Assembly: GCF_013378445.1 (NCBI RefSeq)
Contig: NZ_JABXYK010000003.1
Location: 248,001-312,000 of the forward strand
Source: Mycoplana rhizolycopersici
GTDB taxonomy: Bacteria; Pseudomonadota; Alphaproteobacteria; Rhizobiales; Rhizobiaceae
Reading direction: 5' to 3'
DNA: 64,000 nucleotides
This document shows positions 18,404-27,821 of the stretch, in pieces. Made by a program: the position numbers and the translations under genes. The notes under the pieces are model-generated. The model was not told where the DNA came from, searched no databases, and saw only the letters and a list, made by a program, of their open reading frames with translations. Numbering within the stretch: position 1 is the first letter of the stretch; the number at the start of each line of letters is the position of its first letter.

Positions 18404-18835
18404 ATGCGCAGGATGATTGTCGGGTTGGTCGCGCTCGCGCCGCTTCTGGTGCCCGCTTCGGGCTTTGCCGAAGGCGAGGGGCGATACCAGATGGAGCGGA
18501 CCGCCGACGGATTCGTGCGGCTCGACACCGTTACCGGCGAAGTCTCGATCTGCAAGGAGACGACCGGCCAGATCGCCTGCCGCATGGCGGCCGACGAGCG
18601 CACCGCCTTTGAAAACGAGCTCGATTTGCTGACGCGTCGTGTGGAGGCGTTGGAAAAGGCGCAGGAATCCACGCTTTCCGTTCCCAAACCGCGCCTTCCG
18701 ACGGACGAAGAGATTGACCGGACCATGGGCATCATGGAAAGAATGATGCAGCGCTTTATGGCAATCGTTAAAAATCTGGAGGGCGAGGAGGACAAAGTCG
18801 CTCCCCAGACGGAACCGCTGCCGGACAGGACCTGA
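18404..18835 (+). CDS. conserved exported protein, function unknown
   Basis: 143 residues: signal peptide MRRMIVGLVALAPLLVPASGFA, a short beta segment (RYQMERTADGFVRLDTVTGE), two cysteines (SICKETTGQIACRM) that could form a disulfide, then a heptad-containing helix (DLLTRRVEALEKAQES) and a Met-rich helix near 105-120. I do not recognise a named family; it looks like a rhizobial conserved hypothetical. A promoter shared with the divergent DUF952-pyrD operon is likely in the 113-bp gap. Confidence 0.7.
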   Translation: MRRMIVGLVALAPLLVPASGFAEGEGRYQMERTADGFVRLDTVTGEVSICKETTGQIACRMAADERTAFENELDLLTRRVEALEKAQESTLSVPKPRLPTDEEIDRTMGIMERMMQRFMAIVKNLEGEEDKVAPQTEPLPDRT

Positions 18836-18907
18836 GCGCGACGCTGTGGTCTATGCCACTGCTTTCCGGCGGACCTTTCGTGACCGTGCTCTTGGGAGGG
18901 AGCCCGC

Positions 18908-19561
18908 ATGACGACAGGCATGACGATCATCATTGCTGACGACCATCCGCTGTTCAGGGGGGCGCTGCGGCAGGCGCTGCTCGGCATGGCGGCTCACCCC
19001 GTCGTCCTCGAGGCCGGCGATTTCGAAACCGCGCGCGCCTCCGCTTCACAAAATCCGAATGCGGATCTCATCCTGCTGGATCTCTCCATGCCGGGGGCCA
19101 GCGGGCTCTCCGGCCTGGTCACACTCAGGGCCGAACATCCGGGCCTGCCGGTCGTCATCGTCTCGGCGAGTGACGATTCCGCCACCATTCGTCGCGCTCT
19201 CGATCTCGGTGCGTCCGGCTTCATTTCCAAGTCGGCCTCGATCGAGGAGATCCGCGAGGGGATCGCAGCCGTTCTCGACGGCAACATCTACACGCCCGGC
19301 GGCTACCAGCGCGGTGCCGAGCCGGATGCGGAGATCGAAGAACTGATCGGCCGGCTGCGCACGCTCACGCCGCAGCAGTCGCGGGTGCTGTCGATGCTGG
19401 CGGAAGGCTTGCTTAACAAGCAGATCGCCTACGAACTCGGTGTGTCCGAAGCGACGATCAAGGCGCACGTGTCAGCGATCCTGCTGAAGCTCAACGTCGA
19501 CAGCCGTACCCAGGCCGTCATCCAGCTCGGCAAGATCGGCGCGACCGCCGCTGCCGCCTGA
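18908..19561 (+). CDS. LuxR/FixJ-type response regulator
   Basis: 217 residues. The receiver domain (about 6-125) has the acid pair DD at 11-12, phospho-acceptor D58 in LILLDLSMPGA, and the conserved Lys in GFISKSASIEE. The C-terminal LuxR helix-turn-helix lies near 150-212 (TPQQSRVLSMLAEGLLNKQI, VSEATIKAHVSAILLKLNV). It faces, convergently, a hybrid sensor kinase 142 bp away. Such NarL-type regulators are the usual partners of symporter-type kinases, so they may form a phosphorelay (inference). Confidence 0.9.
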   Translation: MTTGMTIIIADDHPLFRGALRQALLGMAAHPVVLEAGDFETARASASQNPNADLILLDLSMPGASGLSGLVTLRAEHPGLPVVIVSASDDSATIRRALDLGASGFISKSASIEEIREGIAAVLDGNIYTPGGYQRGAEPDAEIEELIGRLRTLTPQQSRVLSMLAEGLLNKQIAYELGVSEATIKAHVSAILLKLNVDSRTQAVIQLGKIGATAAAA

Positions 19562-19703
19562 GCCACCGGCACGCCATCCCGCTGTCAGCATGGCAGCCGT
19601 CCTGCGTGTCAGCGGTCCCGGCGCTGCGTTCCAGCCGGTAGCTGAAGGTGGCGAGAGGCTGCCACGGCATTTCGGAAGCGCTCCCGGCTTCCAGCAACCC
19701 GCT

Positions 19704-22700
19704 CTATTCGGCTGCCGCCTTTTCCAGGCTTGCCAGACGTGTCAGCCAGGCCCGCATCGAGGCCGGGCGGACGGGCTTGTTCTGCAGAACGATATCCCGG
19801 CTCTCGGAAAGCGCGCGCACCTCGGCCGACCGGTCCGCCGTGACGAGCAGGCCGGGCAGCTCCGCTCCGTAGGCCTTGCGAAGCCGGTCGATCGCGTCGA
19901 TCCCGGTTCCTTCGCCGAGGTGGTAGTCGGCAATCACCGCATGCGGTGGGTCGATGGGCATCGAAATCAGCGCCTCGACTGCCGGAAGAGAATCGGCCGT
20001 GACGACCTCGCAGCCCCAGCCCGAAAGCAGTACACGCATGCCCTCCAGGATTGCCGGCTCGTTGTCGATGCAGAGAACCCGCAGGCCGCGTAGCGGTTCG
20101 GCCACCGGCGCAGGCTCGTTCGGCGCAGCCGCCTTCTTCCCGCTCGCTCCCGCCTCGACCGGGACCCGGACCTTGAAGCTGGTGCCGCGCCCGGGAACCG
20201 ATTGCAGATCGACGGCGTGGCCGAGAACGCGCGAGATGCGGTCGACGATGGAAAGGCCGAGGCCGAGGCCCGGCGCATTTCTGGCACCCTCGTCGAGCCG
20301 GGCGAATTCCTTGAACACGGTGCGGAACTTCGACGGCGGGATGCCAATGCCGGTATCGAGCACCTGAATGAAGGCGCTGCCTCCCTGTCGGCGCACACCG
20401 ACAAGGACTTTGCCGCTATTGGTGTACTTGATCGCGTTCGATACCAGGTTCTGCACCAGCCGCCGCAGGAGGTTCGGGTCGCTCCGCACGGCAAGCGACG
20501 TGGAAACGACCTTCAAGGAAAGGTTTTTTGCGCGCGCCATGGGCGCAAAATCGGTTTCGATCCGCTTGAACAGCTCGTCCAGCCGAACGGCCTGCATGCG
20601 AGGCTTCATGGCGCCGGTATCGAGGCGCGAAATGTCGAGCACGGCGCCCAGGATCGTCTCCACCGATTCTAGAGACGAGTCGATGTTGCGCACCAGCATG
20701 TGGTTGTCCGTGTCGCCAAGCCGTTCGACCAGCGAGGAGGAATAGAGCCGGGCCGCATTCAGCGGTTGCAGGATGTCATGGCCGGCGGCGGCGAAGAAGC
20801 GCGTCTTGCCGAGATTGGCCTCCTCGGCCGCCGCACGCGCCTCGGCCAATTCCTTGTTGACCCGGGTCAGTTCCGCCGTCCGCTCCGCCACGCGCAATTC
20901 CAGCGTTTCGTTGGCGAGCTTGAGCGCGCGGTCGGCCTCGACCCGCTCGGTGATGTCGGTGAAGGTGGCGACGAATCCGCGCGCCGGCATGGCATTCGAG
21001 AGGACTTCCACGATCCGGCGACCACCCGAGAGCACGAGCTGGAAAGGCTGGTCGAAGTTCATGACGCCATCGAGGATCGTCCGCCGTTCATCGGAAGCGA
21101 TGTGGCCTTCCTCAACGAGGATATCGATCATTTCGCTGAGGGCAAAGCCGACCTGCCCGACCTGCTCTGGAAGGTCGAGCAGCTCGCGGAAGCGGCGGTT
21201 CCAGACGGTGAGGTTGCCGGAACTGTCGAACACGGCAATGCCCTGGTCCATCTGGCCGAGCGCGGTCTGCAGCATGCCCTGATTATACTGCAGCGCCTCG
21301 CTGGCCTGGTCGAGCAGCCAGCTCGTATCCGCCGCCGTCTCGTCGATCCGCTGCAGCGTCAGGGACAGGACGAGGCGTGCGGACGATGAACCGATCGCGC
21401 TGCCGAGGACCTGCTCGGAGAAATGCACCAGCGCGATATCGGCCGGCGCACTGTCTTCCAGCCAGCGGCCGAGCTGGCGCTCATAGGTGTGGAACGAGCG
21501 CTCCGTGCGCTCCTCGCCGAGATAGGTGGAGACGGTGTTCTTCAGGTCGCGCACCGTCACCTTCGTCTTGCTGCCGCGAAATGCGCGCTCGAGCTGCGGG
21601 CGGGTGCGTATGAAGATGTTGGCCTGCAGGCGCTCGATATTGGTGGTGCTGCGCGACAGCGAGCCGATGACGAAAGCTGCGACATTGACCATCAACGACA
21701 GGACCGAAGCGGCAACCAGCGGATCGGCCTGTTCGCCGGAAAGAATGGTCGCGCCCGGAAGCAGGAAGCCGAGGATCGTCGATGCGATGCCGGAATTGTC
21801 GCTGACGCCGAGGCTCGGCAGAAACAGCAGATAGCTCCAGACGACGAGACCGGACACCATCCCCGCGATGGCTCCACGGGCATTGGCCTGCCGCCACACA
21901 AGGCCGCCGAGCAGGGCGGGCGCAATCTGCGCAATGGCCGCGAACGCCAGAAGGCCGATGGAGGCAAGCCCTGCGCTCGAGGTCGAGAACCGGTAGTAGG
22001 CGTAGCCGAGCAGGAGTACGAAGAAGATCGAGAAGCGCCGGATCAGGAGCAGCGTGCGCGTCAGGTCTTCGTTCGGTTCGCCGCGCCCGATCAGGTTCCG
22101 TCGCAGCACCACCGGAATGACGATGTCGTTGGAGATCATGATGGACAACGCGACGCATTCCACGATGACCATGGCGGTTGCGGCTGAAAAGCCGCCGATG
22201 AAAGAGATGAGCGTCAAAAGCGGCTGGCCCTGCGCCAGCGGCAGCGCCAATACGTAGAGGTCGGAATCGCCGAGCCCTTGGAAGGCTATGAGGCCGCCGA
22301 TGGCGACGGGCAGGACGAACAGGTTGATCGCCAGAAGGTATAGCGGGAACAGCAGCCCGGCCGTGCGCAGTTCGCCGGCGGTGCGGTTTTCGACCACCGT
22401 CACATGGAACTGCCGCGGCAGCATGACGATGGCAAACGCTGAGAGAACGACGAGAAGCAGCCAGCGCGCGATCGGGGTCTCGTGGGTGAGCGCCGCCGTC
22501 ACGTGCTCGTTCTCGGCAGCGCGCAGCCAGAGGTCGCCGAGGCCGTCGAACATGAAGTAGACGACGTAGATGCCGACGGCGGCGAAGGCGAGCAGCTTGA
22601 CGACCGACTCCATCGAGATCGCCAGGATCAGACCGTCCTGATGTTCCGTCGCATCCGTATGGCGCGTTCCGAAGACCACCGCAAAGCAGGCTAGGCAAAG

Positions 22701-23207
22701 CGACACGATGAGGGGCAGGTCGATGAAGGCATGGCTCTCGCCGAAGCCGTATTCGTAGAAATCGACCACGACCTTGACCGAACTCGAAACGGCCTTCAGC
22801 TGCAGCGCGATATAGGGAACGGCGCCGATAAGCGCGATCAGCGCCACGATGGCCGCGACACCCGGGCTTTTACCGTAACGCGCGCCGACAAAGTCGGCGA
22901 TCGACGTCAGCCGCTCGGACTTGGCGAGGCTGACGATGCGCCGGATCAGCGGCAGGCCGAGCGTGAACATCAGGATCGGCCCGATATAGATGCCGAAGAA
23001 CTCCAGCCCCTGCGCGCTTGCGAGCCCCACGCCACCGAAATAGGTCCAGGACGTACAGTAGATGGCGAGGCTCAGCGCATAGACCATCGGCCGGCCGCGG
23101 CTTGCGGCGTCCGGCGTGCGCGTCCGCCGATCGCCATAGGTGGCCACGGCGAAGAGCAGCAGCAGATAGGCGAAGGCCGCGGCAAAAATAGTCCAGCCAG
23201 ACAGCAT
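19704..23207 (-). CDS. sodium:solute symporter - PAS - hybrid histidine kinase (CbrA/NahK-like)
   Basis: 1167 residues. The N-terminal ~500 residues are a sodium/solute symporter (SSS, PutP-like) with about 13 transmembrane helices (YALSLAIYCTSWTYFGGVGL near the start). A short linker and PAS domain follow at about 645-720 (MDQGIAVFDSSGNLTVWNRR). A coiled segment leads to the HisKA domain with H-box GHDILQPLNAAR near 806. HATPase_c lies at about 900-1010 (DTGIGIPPSKFR). The C-terminal receiver spans about 1042-1162 with phospho-acceptor D in VIADYHLGEG. Related kinases sense or transport nutrients such as histidine or short carboxylates. The ATG at 23207 is chosen because the upstream extension lacks family character. 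Confidence 0.9.
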   Translation of the reverse strand: MLSGWTIFAAAFAYLLLLFAVATYGDRRTRTPDAASRGRPMVYALSLAIYCTSWTYFGGVGLASAQGLEFFGIYIGPILMFTLGLPLIRRIVSLAKSERLTSIADFVGARYGKSPGVAAIVALIALIGAVPYIALQLKAVSSSVKVVVDFYEYGFGESHAFIDLPLIVSLCLACFAVVFGTRHTDATEHQDGLILAISMESVVKLLAFAAVGIYVVYFMFDGLGDLWLRAAENEHVTAALTHETPIARWLLLVVLSAFAIVMLPRQFHVTVVENRTAGELRTAGLLFPLYLLAINLFVLPVAIGGLIAFQGLGDSDLYVLALPLAQGQPLLTLISFIGGFSAATAMVIVECVALSIMISNDIVIPVVLRRNLIGRGEPNEDLTRTLLLIRRFSIFFVLLLGYAYYRFSTSSAGLASIGLLAFAAIAQIAPALLGGLVWRQANARGAIAGMVSGLVVWSYLLFLPSLGVSDNSGIASTILGFLLPGATILSGEQADPLVAASVLSLMVNVAAFVIGSLSRSTTNIERLQANIFIRTRPQLERAFRGSKTKVTVRDLKNTVSTYLGEERTERSFHTYERQLGRWLEDSAPADIALVHFSEQVLGSAIGSSSARLVLSLTLQRIDETAADTSWLLDQASEALQYNQGMLQTALGQMDQGIAVFDSSGNLTVWNRRFRELLDLPEQVGQVGFALSEMIDILVEEGHIASDERRTILDGVMNFDQPFQLVLSGGRRIVEVLSNAMPARGFVATFTDITERVEADRALKLANETLELRVAERTAELTRVNKELAEARAAAEEANLGKTRFFAAAGHDILQPLNAARLYSSSLVERLGDTDNHMLVRNIDSSLESVETILGAVLDISRLDTGAMKPRMQAVRLDELFKRIETDFAPMARAKNLSLKVVSTSLAVRSDPNLLRRLVQNLVSNAIKYTNSGKVLVGVRRQGGSAFIQVLDTGIGIPPSKFRTVFKEFARLDEGARNAPGLGLGLSIVDRISRVLGHAVDLQSVPGRGTSFKVRVPVEAGASGKKAAAPNEPAPVAEPLRGLRVLCIDNEPAILEGMRVLLSGWGCEVVTADSLPAVEALISMPIDPPHAVIADYHLGEGTGIDAIDRLRKAYGAELPGLLVTADRSAEVRALSESRDIVLQNKPVRPASMRAWLTRLASLEKAAAE

Positions 23208-23409
23208 GGGTTCTCCGGATGCGGCGGGCCTCCCCGCCCGCCTGCCGGGCACAATAGGCCATTCAAACCACGAAGAAAATCCGATGCGACTTAGCCTTAA
23301 GTCCGAAAGCGACGGGTGATTGCATAAACTGCGGCGCATCGCGCCGGAGTGGTTCCATCCGGGCAAAAACTGAACTAGTTTGAACCGATCGCAGCAACAG
23401 GAGAGGCGC

Positions 23410-23841
23410 ATGCTCAACGAATTCAAGGCGTTCATCGCTCGAGGCAATGTCATGGACCTTGCCGTCGGTGTGATCATCGGTGCCGCATTCAGCAGGATTG
23501 TCGACTCGATCGTCAACGACCTGGTCATGCCGATCGTCGGTGCCATGACCGGCGGCGGGTTCGATTTCTCGAACTACTTCCTGCCGCTTTCGTCGAACGT
23601 GACCGCAAACTCGCTTGCAGCTGCCCGTGAGCAGGGCGCCGTCTTCGCCTACGGCAACTTCATCACTGTCGCGCTCAATTTTGTTATCCTCGCCTGGATC
23701 ATCTTCCTGATGGTCAAGGGCGTGAACCGCGTTCGCGCCAGCGTCGAAAAGCAGAAGGCCGAAGAAGCCGGTCCCCCGCCGGCCGATGTCGCGCTTCTGA
23801 CGGAAATTCGCGACCTGTTGAAGAGCCGCCCCGCGGTCTGA
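23410..23841 (+). CDS. mscL: large-conductance mechanosensitive channel MscL
   Basis: 143 residues, normal for MscL. The N-terminus [20 protein letters not shown], first transmembrane helix ([20 protein letters not shown]), periplasmic loop and second helix ([20 protein letters not shown]) are all present, with the cytoplasmic C-terminal helix ([12 protein letters not shown]). It opens on hypo-osmotic membrane tension. GAGAGGCGC precedes the ATG at 23410. Divergent from the hybrid kinase. Confidence 0.97.
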   Translation: MLNEFKAFIARGNVMDLAVGVIIGAAFSRIVDSIVNDLVMPIVGAMTGGGFDFSNYFLPLSSNVTANSLAAAREQGAVFAYGNFITVALNFVILAWIIFLMVKGVNRVRASVEKQKAEEAGPPPADVALLTEIRDLLKSRPAV

Positions 23842-23984
23842 CCGGACACGACCTCGGTGCGCCACGCCGAGGTCTCTCTTCCCATCACCGAAATCGATCG
23901 GAGCGTCAGATAAACTGGCGTGAAAGCGTTGTTGTTTGCCGGTAGATATGGGCAGGTTTGGCGGCGTTCCCCGACGGAGACAAG

Positions 23985-25151
23985 ATGGACATTCTCGGCA
24001 ATGTGAGCCCACGCGCCCTGCAGGCGCCCGAAAGCGGCATCGTAGAACTGGTCAATTATGCGCGCGACCGCGACGGGCTGATCCCGCTTTGGGTCGGGGA
24101 GGGCGATCTTCCCACGCCTGCTTTCATCTCCGACGCTGCCATGGAGGCGTTGAAGGCCGGCGAGACTTTCTACACTTGGCAGCGCGGCATTCCTGAATTG
24201 CGCCAGGCCCTCTCGCGCTATTACGAACGCCAGTTCGGCCACAGCCTCTCCCCGGAACATTTCTATGTGGTCGGTTCCGGCATGCAGGCCATTCAGCTCG
24301 CGGTGCAGGCGCTTTCCTCGCCCGGCGACGAGATCGTCTATCTCTCGCCGGCCTGGCCGAATTTCGCCGCTGCCGCATCGCTTGCGGGCGCTCATCCGCG
24401 CGCCGTGCCGCTGCAGTTCGCCGACGGTCGCTGGCGGCTGGACCTTGAAAGGGTGGAGGCTGCGATCACCCCGCGTACCAAGGCGCTGTTCGTCAACACG
24501 CCGTCCAACCCTACCGGCTGGACCGCCACTCATGACGACCTCCGGGCCATCCTGGAACTCGCGCGCCGGAATGGTCTGTGGATCATCGCCGACGAAATCT
24601 ACGCGCTGTATCACTATGCCGGTGGCCGGGCGCCATCCTTTCTCGACGTGATGGAGGATGGCGACCGTGTCGTCTTCGTGAACTCCTTTTCCAAGAACTG
24701 GTCCATGACCGGCTGGCGCGTCGGCTGGATCGTCGCGCCGCCGCAGATGGGGCAGGTGATCGAGAACCTGGTCCAGTACTCGACCTCCGGCGTCGCGCAG
24801 TTCATGCAGAAGGGTGCGATTGCAGCGCTCGACGATGGCGACGATTTCGTTCGCGCCAATATCGACAAGGCCACCCGCGCCCGCGACCTGCTGTGCGACG
24901 CGCTGATTGCGACCAACAGGGTGGAAACGTTGAAGCCGGACGGCGCGATCTACGCCTTCCTGAAGATCGACGGGGTCGAGGATGCCCGCAAGGCCGCGCT
25001 CGACATCGTCGACAAGACCGGCGTCGGCCTCGCGCCCGGCACGGCATTCGGCGAAGGCGGATCGCTGTTCATGCGCGCCTGCTTCCTGCGCGATACGGGG
25101 CAGGTGGCGGAAGCGGCCGAGCGCCTGTCGCGTTACATCGCCGCCCTCTGA
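23985..25151 (+). CDS. PLP-dependent aminotransferase, class I/II
   Basis: 388 residues, fold-type I aminotransferase. Visible: the N-terminal glycine loop region (LIPLWVGEGDLPTPAFISDA), the aromatic-binding YLSPAWPNF, NTPSNPTGW, the PLP aspartate in WIIADEIYALY, and the lysine loop SFSKNWSMTGWRVGW. ATG at 23985 follows CGGAGA; an upstream ATG at 23958 is less likely. Specificity is not evident; it is an aspartate/aromatic-type class I member. The exoB-like gene starts 71 bp later on the same strand. Confidence 0.88.
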   Translation: MDILGNVSPRALQAPESGIVELVNYARDRDGLIPLWVGEGDLPTPAFISDAAMEALKAGETFYTWQRGIPELRQALSRYYERQFGHSLSPEHFYVVGSGMQAIQLAVQALSSPGDEIVYLSPAWPNFAAAASLAGAHPRAVPLQFADGRWRLDLERVEAAITPRTKALFVNTPSNPTGWTATHDDLRAILELARRNGLWIIADEIYALYHYAGGRAPSFLDVMEDGDRVVFVNSFSKNWSMTGWRVGWIVAPPQMGQVIENLVQYSTSGVAQFMQKGAIAALDDGDDFVRANIDKATRARDLLCDALIATNRVETLKPDGAIYAFLKIDGVEDARKAALDIVDKTGVGLAPGTAFGEGGSLFMRACFLRDTGQVAEAAERLSRYIAAL

Positions 25152-25222
25152 TCGCCACATTTGCTTCTTTGTTGCGGGCGCGCTTTTATGCGCCGACTTT
25201 GAACAGATTCGGGGGACGTCGG

Positions 25223-26215
25223 ATGGCGGTACTGGTAACGGGTGGAGCTGGCTATATCGGCTCCCATATGGTCTGGGCGCTCTGCGATGCCGGCGAGGAG
25301 GTCGTGGTTATCGACCGGCTGTCGACCGGCTTTCGCTGGGCGATCGCCCCGGAAGCCCGTTTCTACGAAGGCGACATCGCCGATCGCGAACTGCTCCGGC
25401 AGATCTTCGCCGAGAACGCGATCGATGCGATCATTCACTTCGCCGGCTCCATCATCGTTCCGGAATCCGTCGCCGATCCGCTGAGCTACTACGAGAACAA
25501 TACCGTCAAGTCGCGGGCGCTGATTGCGGCCGCAGTCGAGGCGAAGGTGCCGCATTTCGTCTTCTCCTCCACCGCTGCCGTCTACGGCACCCCCCAGACG
25601 GCCGACCCGGTCGTCGAGACCGAACCCTTGCTGCCCGAATCGCCCTACGGCTCCTCGAAGCTGATGACGGAGATCATGCTGCGCGACACGGCACTTGCGC
25701 ATGACTTCGCCTATACGGCGCTACGTTATTTCAACGTCGCCGGCGCCGACCCGCGCGGCCGCACCGGTCAGTCGACAAAGGGCGCGACGCATCTCATCAA
25801 GGTTGCCTCCGAGGCGGCGCTCGGCAAGCGGCAGGGCATGGATGTCTACGGCACCGACTATGCGACGCCGGATGGAACCTGCGTGCGCGACTACATTCAC
25901 GTGTCCGATCTCGCCAACGCCCATCTCAAGGCGCTGGAGCGTATGCGTGCGGGCGGCGGCTCGATCGTCGCCAATTGCGGCTATGGCCGCGGCTTCTCGG
26001 TTTTCGAGGTGTTGAATCGGGTCAAGGAGGTTTCCGGTGTCGATTTTCCGGTGCGGGTTGCCGGCCGCAGGCCCGGCGATGCGGTGTCGATCGTCGCCAA
26101 CCCCGCGGTGGCCATGAAGGAATTGAACTGGCAGCCGCAATACGACGACCTGGCCTTCATCGTCCGTACCGCGCTCGACTGGGAAGACCATCTCGCCCGC
26201 CGCAACCAGATGTGA
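25223..26215 (+). CDS. exoB: UDP-glucose 4-epimerase
   Basis: 330 residues. NAD-binding Rossmann motif VTGGAGYIGSHMVWAL at the N-terminus, the catalytic YGSSK (Tyr/Lys pair) near 145-149, the RYFNVAGADP signature, and the C-terminal NCGYGRGFSVFEVLN segment of GalE/ExoB enzymes. It interconverts UDP-glucose and UDP-galactose, feeding galactose into exopolysaccharide and LPS in rhizobia, where it is called ExoB. The GGGGGAC before the ATG is an acceptable ribosome site. Confidence 0.92.
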   Translation: MAVLVTGGAGYIGSHMVWALCDAGEEVVVIDRLSTGFRWAIAPEARFYEGDIADRELLRQIFAENAIDAIIHFAGSIIVPESVADPLSYYENNTVKSRALIAAAVEAKVPHFVFSSTAAVYGTPQTADPVVETEPLLPESPYGSSKLMTEIMLRDTALAHDFAYTALRYFNVAGADPRGRTGQSTKGATHLIKVASEAALGKRQGMDVYGTDYATPDGTCVRDYIHVSDLANAHLKALERMRAGGGSIVANCGYGRGFSVFEVLNRVKEVSGVDFPVRVAGRRPGDAVSIVANPAVAMKELNWQPQYDDLAFIVRTALDWEDHLARRNQM

Positions 26216-26243
26216 GAGGCAGCCGGGGTCTGCGTCCCGGCCC

Positions 26244-26540
26244 TTACTCGCCGAGCTTCCCGGCCTCGTGGGCGATCGAATGACGGATGAGCCGGTTCCA
26301 CAGATCATCGTAGAAGGCTTCGTCCAGACCATGCGCCTTGGCGTTCTCTCGGGCATTGGCGCGCACTTCGTCGACGCGTGCCGGAATGTCGGCCTTCAGT
26401 CCCAGGCCGGCCTTGATCTCGGCGGCGCGACCGATGAACGTCCAGCGTTCGGCAAAGAGCGCCATCAGTTCCTTGTCGATCCGGTCGATGTTCTCGCGGA
26501 TATCCGCCATGGTTTGGCATTCCGCTGCTTTATCGGGCAT
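26244..26540 (-). CDS. chorismate mutase (AroQ type)
   Basis: 98 residues, all-helical AroQ domain: IDRIDKELMALFAERWTFIG on helix 1, AAEIKAGLGL and RVDEVRANARENAKAHGLDE on helix 2, ending with the NRLIRHSIAHE helix. It converts chorismate to prephenate for phenylalanine and tyrosine. ATG at 26540 has CGGAG six bases upstream; an internal ATG at 26510 lacks this. Convergent with exoB. Confidence 0.9.
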   Translation of the reverse strand: MPDKAAECQTMADIRENIDRIDKELMALFAERWTFIGRAAEIKAGLGLKADIPARVDEVRANARENAKAHGLDEAFYDDLWNRLIRHSIAHEAGKLGE

Positions 26541-26902
26541 TCCCGTCTCCGCTTCTCTGACCTGCATTGCATCCGCCGTCACGGACATCGCCGTGGCTGT
26601 AACAAAGCAGAAGCGGAGAGAAAAGGTCAAAGCCGCGCGGGCGGCGCTGTGCCACATAGGGACCGCGAGATGACAGGGAGGGTGCGGTCCTGCTCCTGAT
26701 CTTCTGCGGTCCCGTATGCTGGCCAAGTGCAAGCTAGATCACGAAGCTTGAGTGAGGCTTAAATTAAAAAGCACTAAATAGTTGCGGCGGCCGGCAGTGG
26801 CTTACCTTAGGTGAGGCGTTGTGCGGGCACCCGAACGGACCCGCCGCGGTCGGGCACGGTTTACAAGCCCCCGGGGGTGTCACAGTGATCAGTTAGGTGC
26901 GT
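26541..26902. other. intergenic region, no gene seen
   Basis: An AT-richer core (about 26740-26785) stands out from the GC-rich surroundings and probably holds the chorismate mutase promoter. A perfect CCCCCGGGGG block lies at about 26871-26880. I see no supportable coding region or RNA gene. Confidence 0.35.
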
Positions 26903-27145
26903 TCACTTCCGCGGTCCGGTGTCGCGAATGTCGTTGCCCCTCGATTCCGGACACCGCAATTCGCTGTGCGGTTGATCGCAGGCGTGCCGGCCGATCGATC
27001 CCCTCACGGGTCTATCGGCCCGGCCATCGCCAAGCCATCCGTCGTCAATTTGCACGAAATGCGGTAAGCCGAAGCTGCTCGGAATGGCGGCGGCGGTCGT
27101 GGCGGAAAGCGCCAGGACGGCAGCCGATAGCGCAAGTTTCTTCAT
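26903..27145 (-). CDS. small secreted protein, tandem paralogue 1
   Basis: 80 residues. Signal peptide MKKLALSAAVLALSATTAAA, then about 60 mature residues with motif DRPVRGSIGRHAC (D44, G49, S50, C56) and RC at 64-65. It aligns with the neighbouring 80-residue protein at 27426-27668 with a one-residue gap: the D-x-x-V-x-G-S-[IV] motif, both cysteines and F30 are shared. Both starts share the leader GAGGACCTC-x-AC directly before ATG. Two cysteines suggest a periplasmic disulfide. No known family recognised. Confidence 0.6.
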   Translation of the reverse strand: MKKLALSAAVLALSATTAAAIPSSFGLPHFVQIDDGWLGDGRADRPVRGSIGRHACDQPHSELRCPESRGNDIRDTGPRK

Positions 27146-27425
27146 GTCGAGGTCCTCGGATATGACGGACAGTCCGTTCGCTCCCTCACGCCCCTCTGGC
27201 GTATATAGGCCTCGCATTTCGTATTTTAAGTATGGCTAATATAAATCCCGAGACGTGCTGGCCTGAAGAATCCGTAGCACCGGCCCTCCCGGTCTCAAGC
27301 ACGAAGCCAGCCGTCACTGTGAGAATGTTTCATGTCGGGGCACCGGCATTCACGCCGCGGGAGCGCCCCCCGCCTGACCGCCCGCCGCATGGGGCGGTCA
27401 TCTGGGGGCCTCATAAATGTTTGGC

Positions 27426-27668
27426 TCAGTCCTTGCGGACGCCTTCTTCTATCGGTTTGGCCGATGGATCGACGCAACGGCGAACCGTCTTGACGCCGAA
27501 CTTGCAAATTGGCTGGTCGACCGAACCTGTGACTGTTTGGTCGATCATGCTCTCGTTGGACGCAATAATCGGGTCACCGAACCGTGCGCGGTCGAAAGTC
27601 GTGGTGGCTGCAAATGCACTAAAGGCCGAAAAGGCCATGACAGCGATCGATACAACGAATGTCTTCAT
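27426..27668 (-). CDS. small secreted protein, tandem paralogue 2
   Basis: 80 residues. Signal peptide MKTFVVSIAVMAFSAFSAFA, then a mature part with DQTVTGSVDQPIC (D43, G48, S49, C55) and RC at 64-65, closing in a charged tail. It is the same length as, and shares motif, cysteines and ribosome-site leader with, the neighbour at 26903-27145, so the pair arose by tandem duplication. Function unknown; probably periplasmic. The 280 bp between the two shows no other gene. Confidence 0.65.
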   Translation of the reverse strand: MKTFVVSIAVMAFSAFSAFAATTTFDRARFGDPIIASNESMIDQTVTGSVDQPICKFGVKTVRRCVDPSAKPIEEGVRKD

Positions 27669-27821
27669 GTTGAGGTCCTCTGATTGCGGGGAACATCGGA
27701 CATCCTCGTGCATGCAAGAAGATCATATGGGGCATCGTGGCCCCGTGTTAAGTGGCCGCCGCCGAAAAATCGTCACATTTTGTTTAAGCCGCTGCCGAGC
27801 CGTGGCGACAGCTGATTCGGT

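Noticed and set aside
26871-26880. CCCCCGGGGG block as a terminator
   Set aside because: No loop and no T tract; probably chance in GC-rich DNA.
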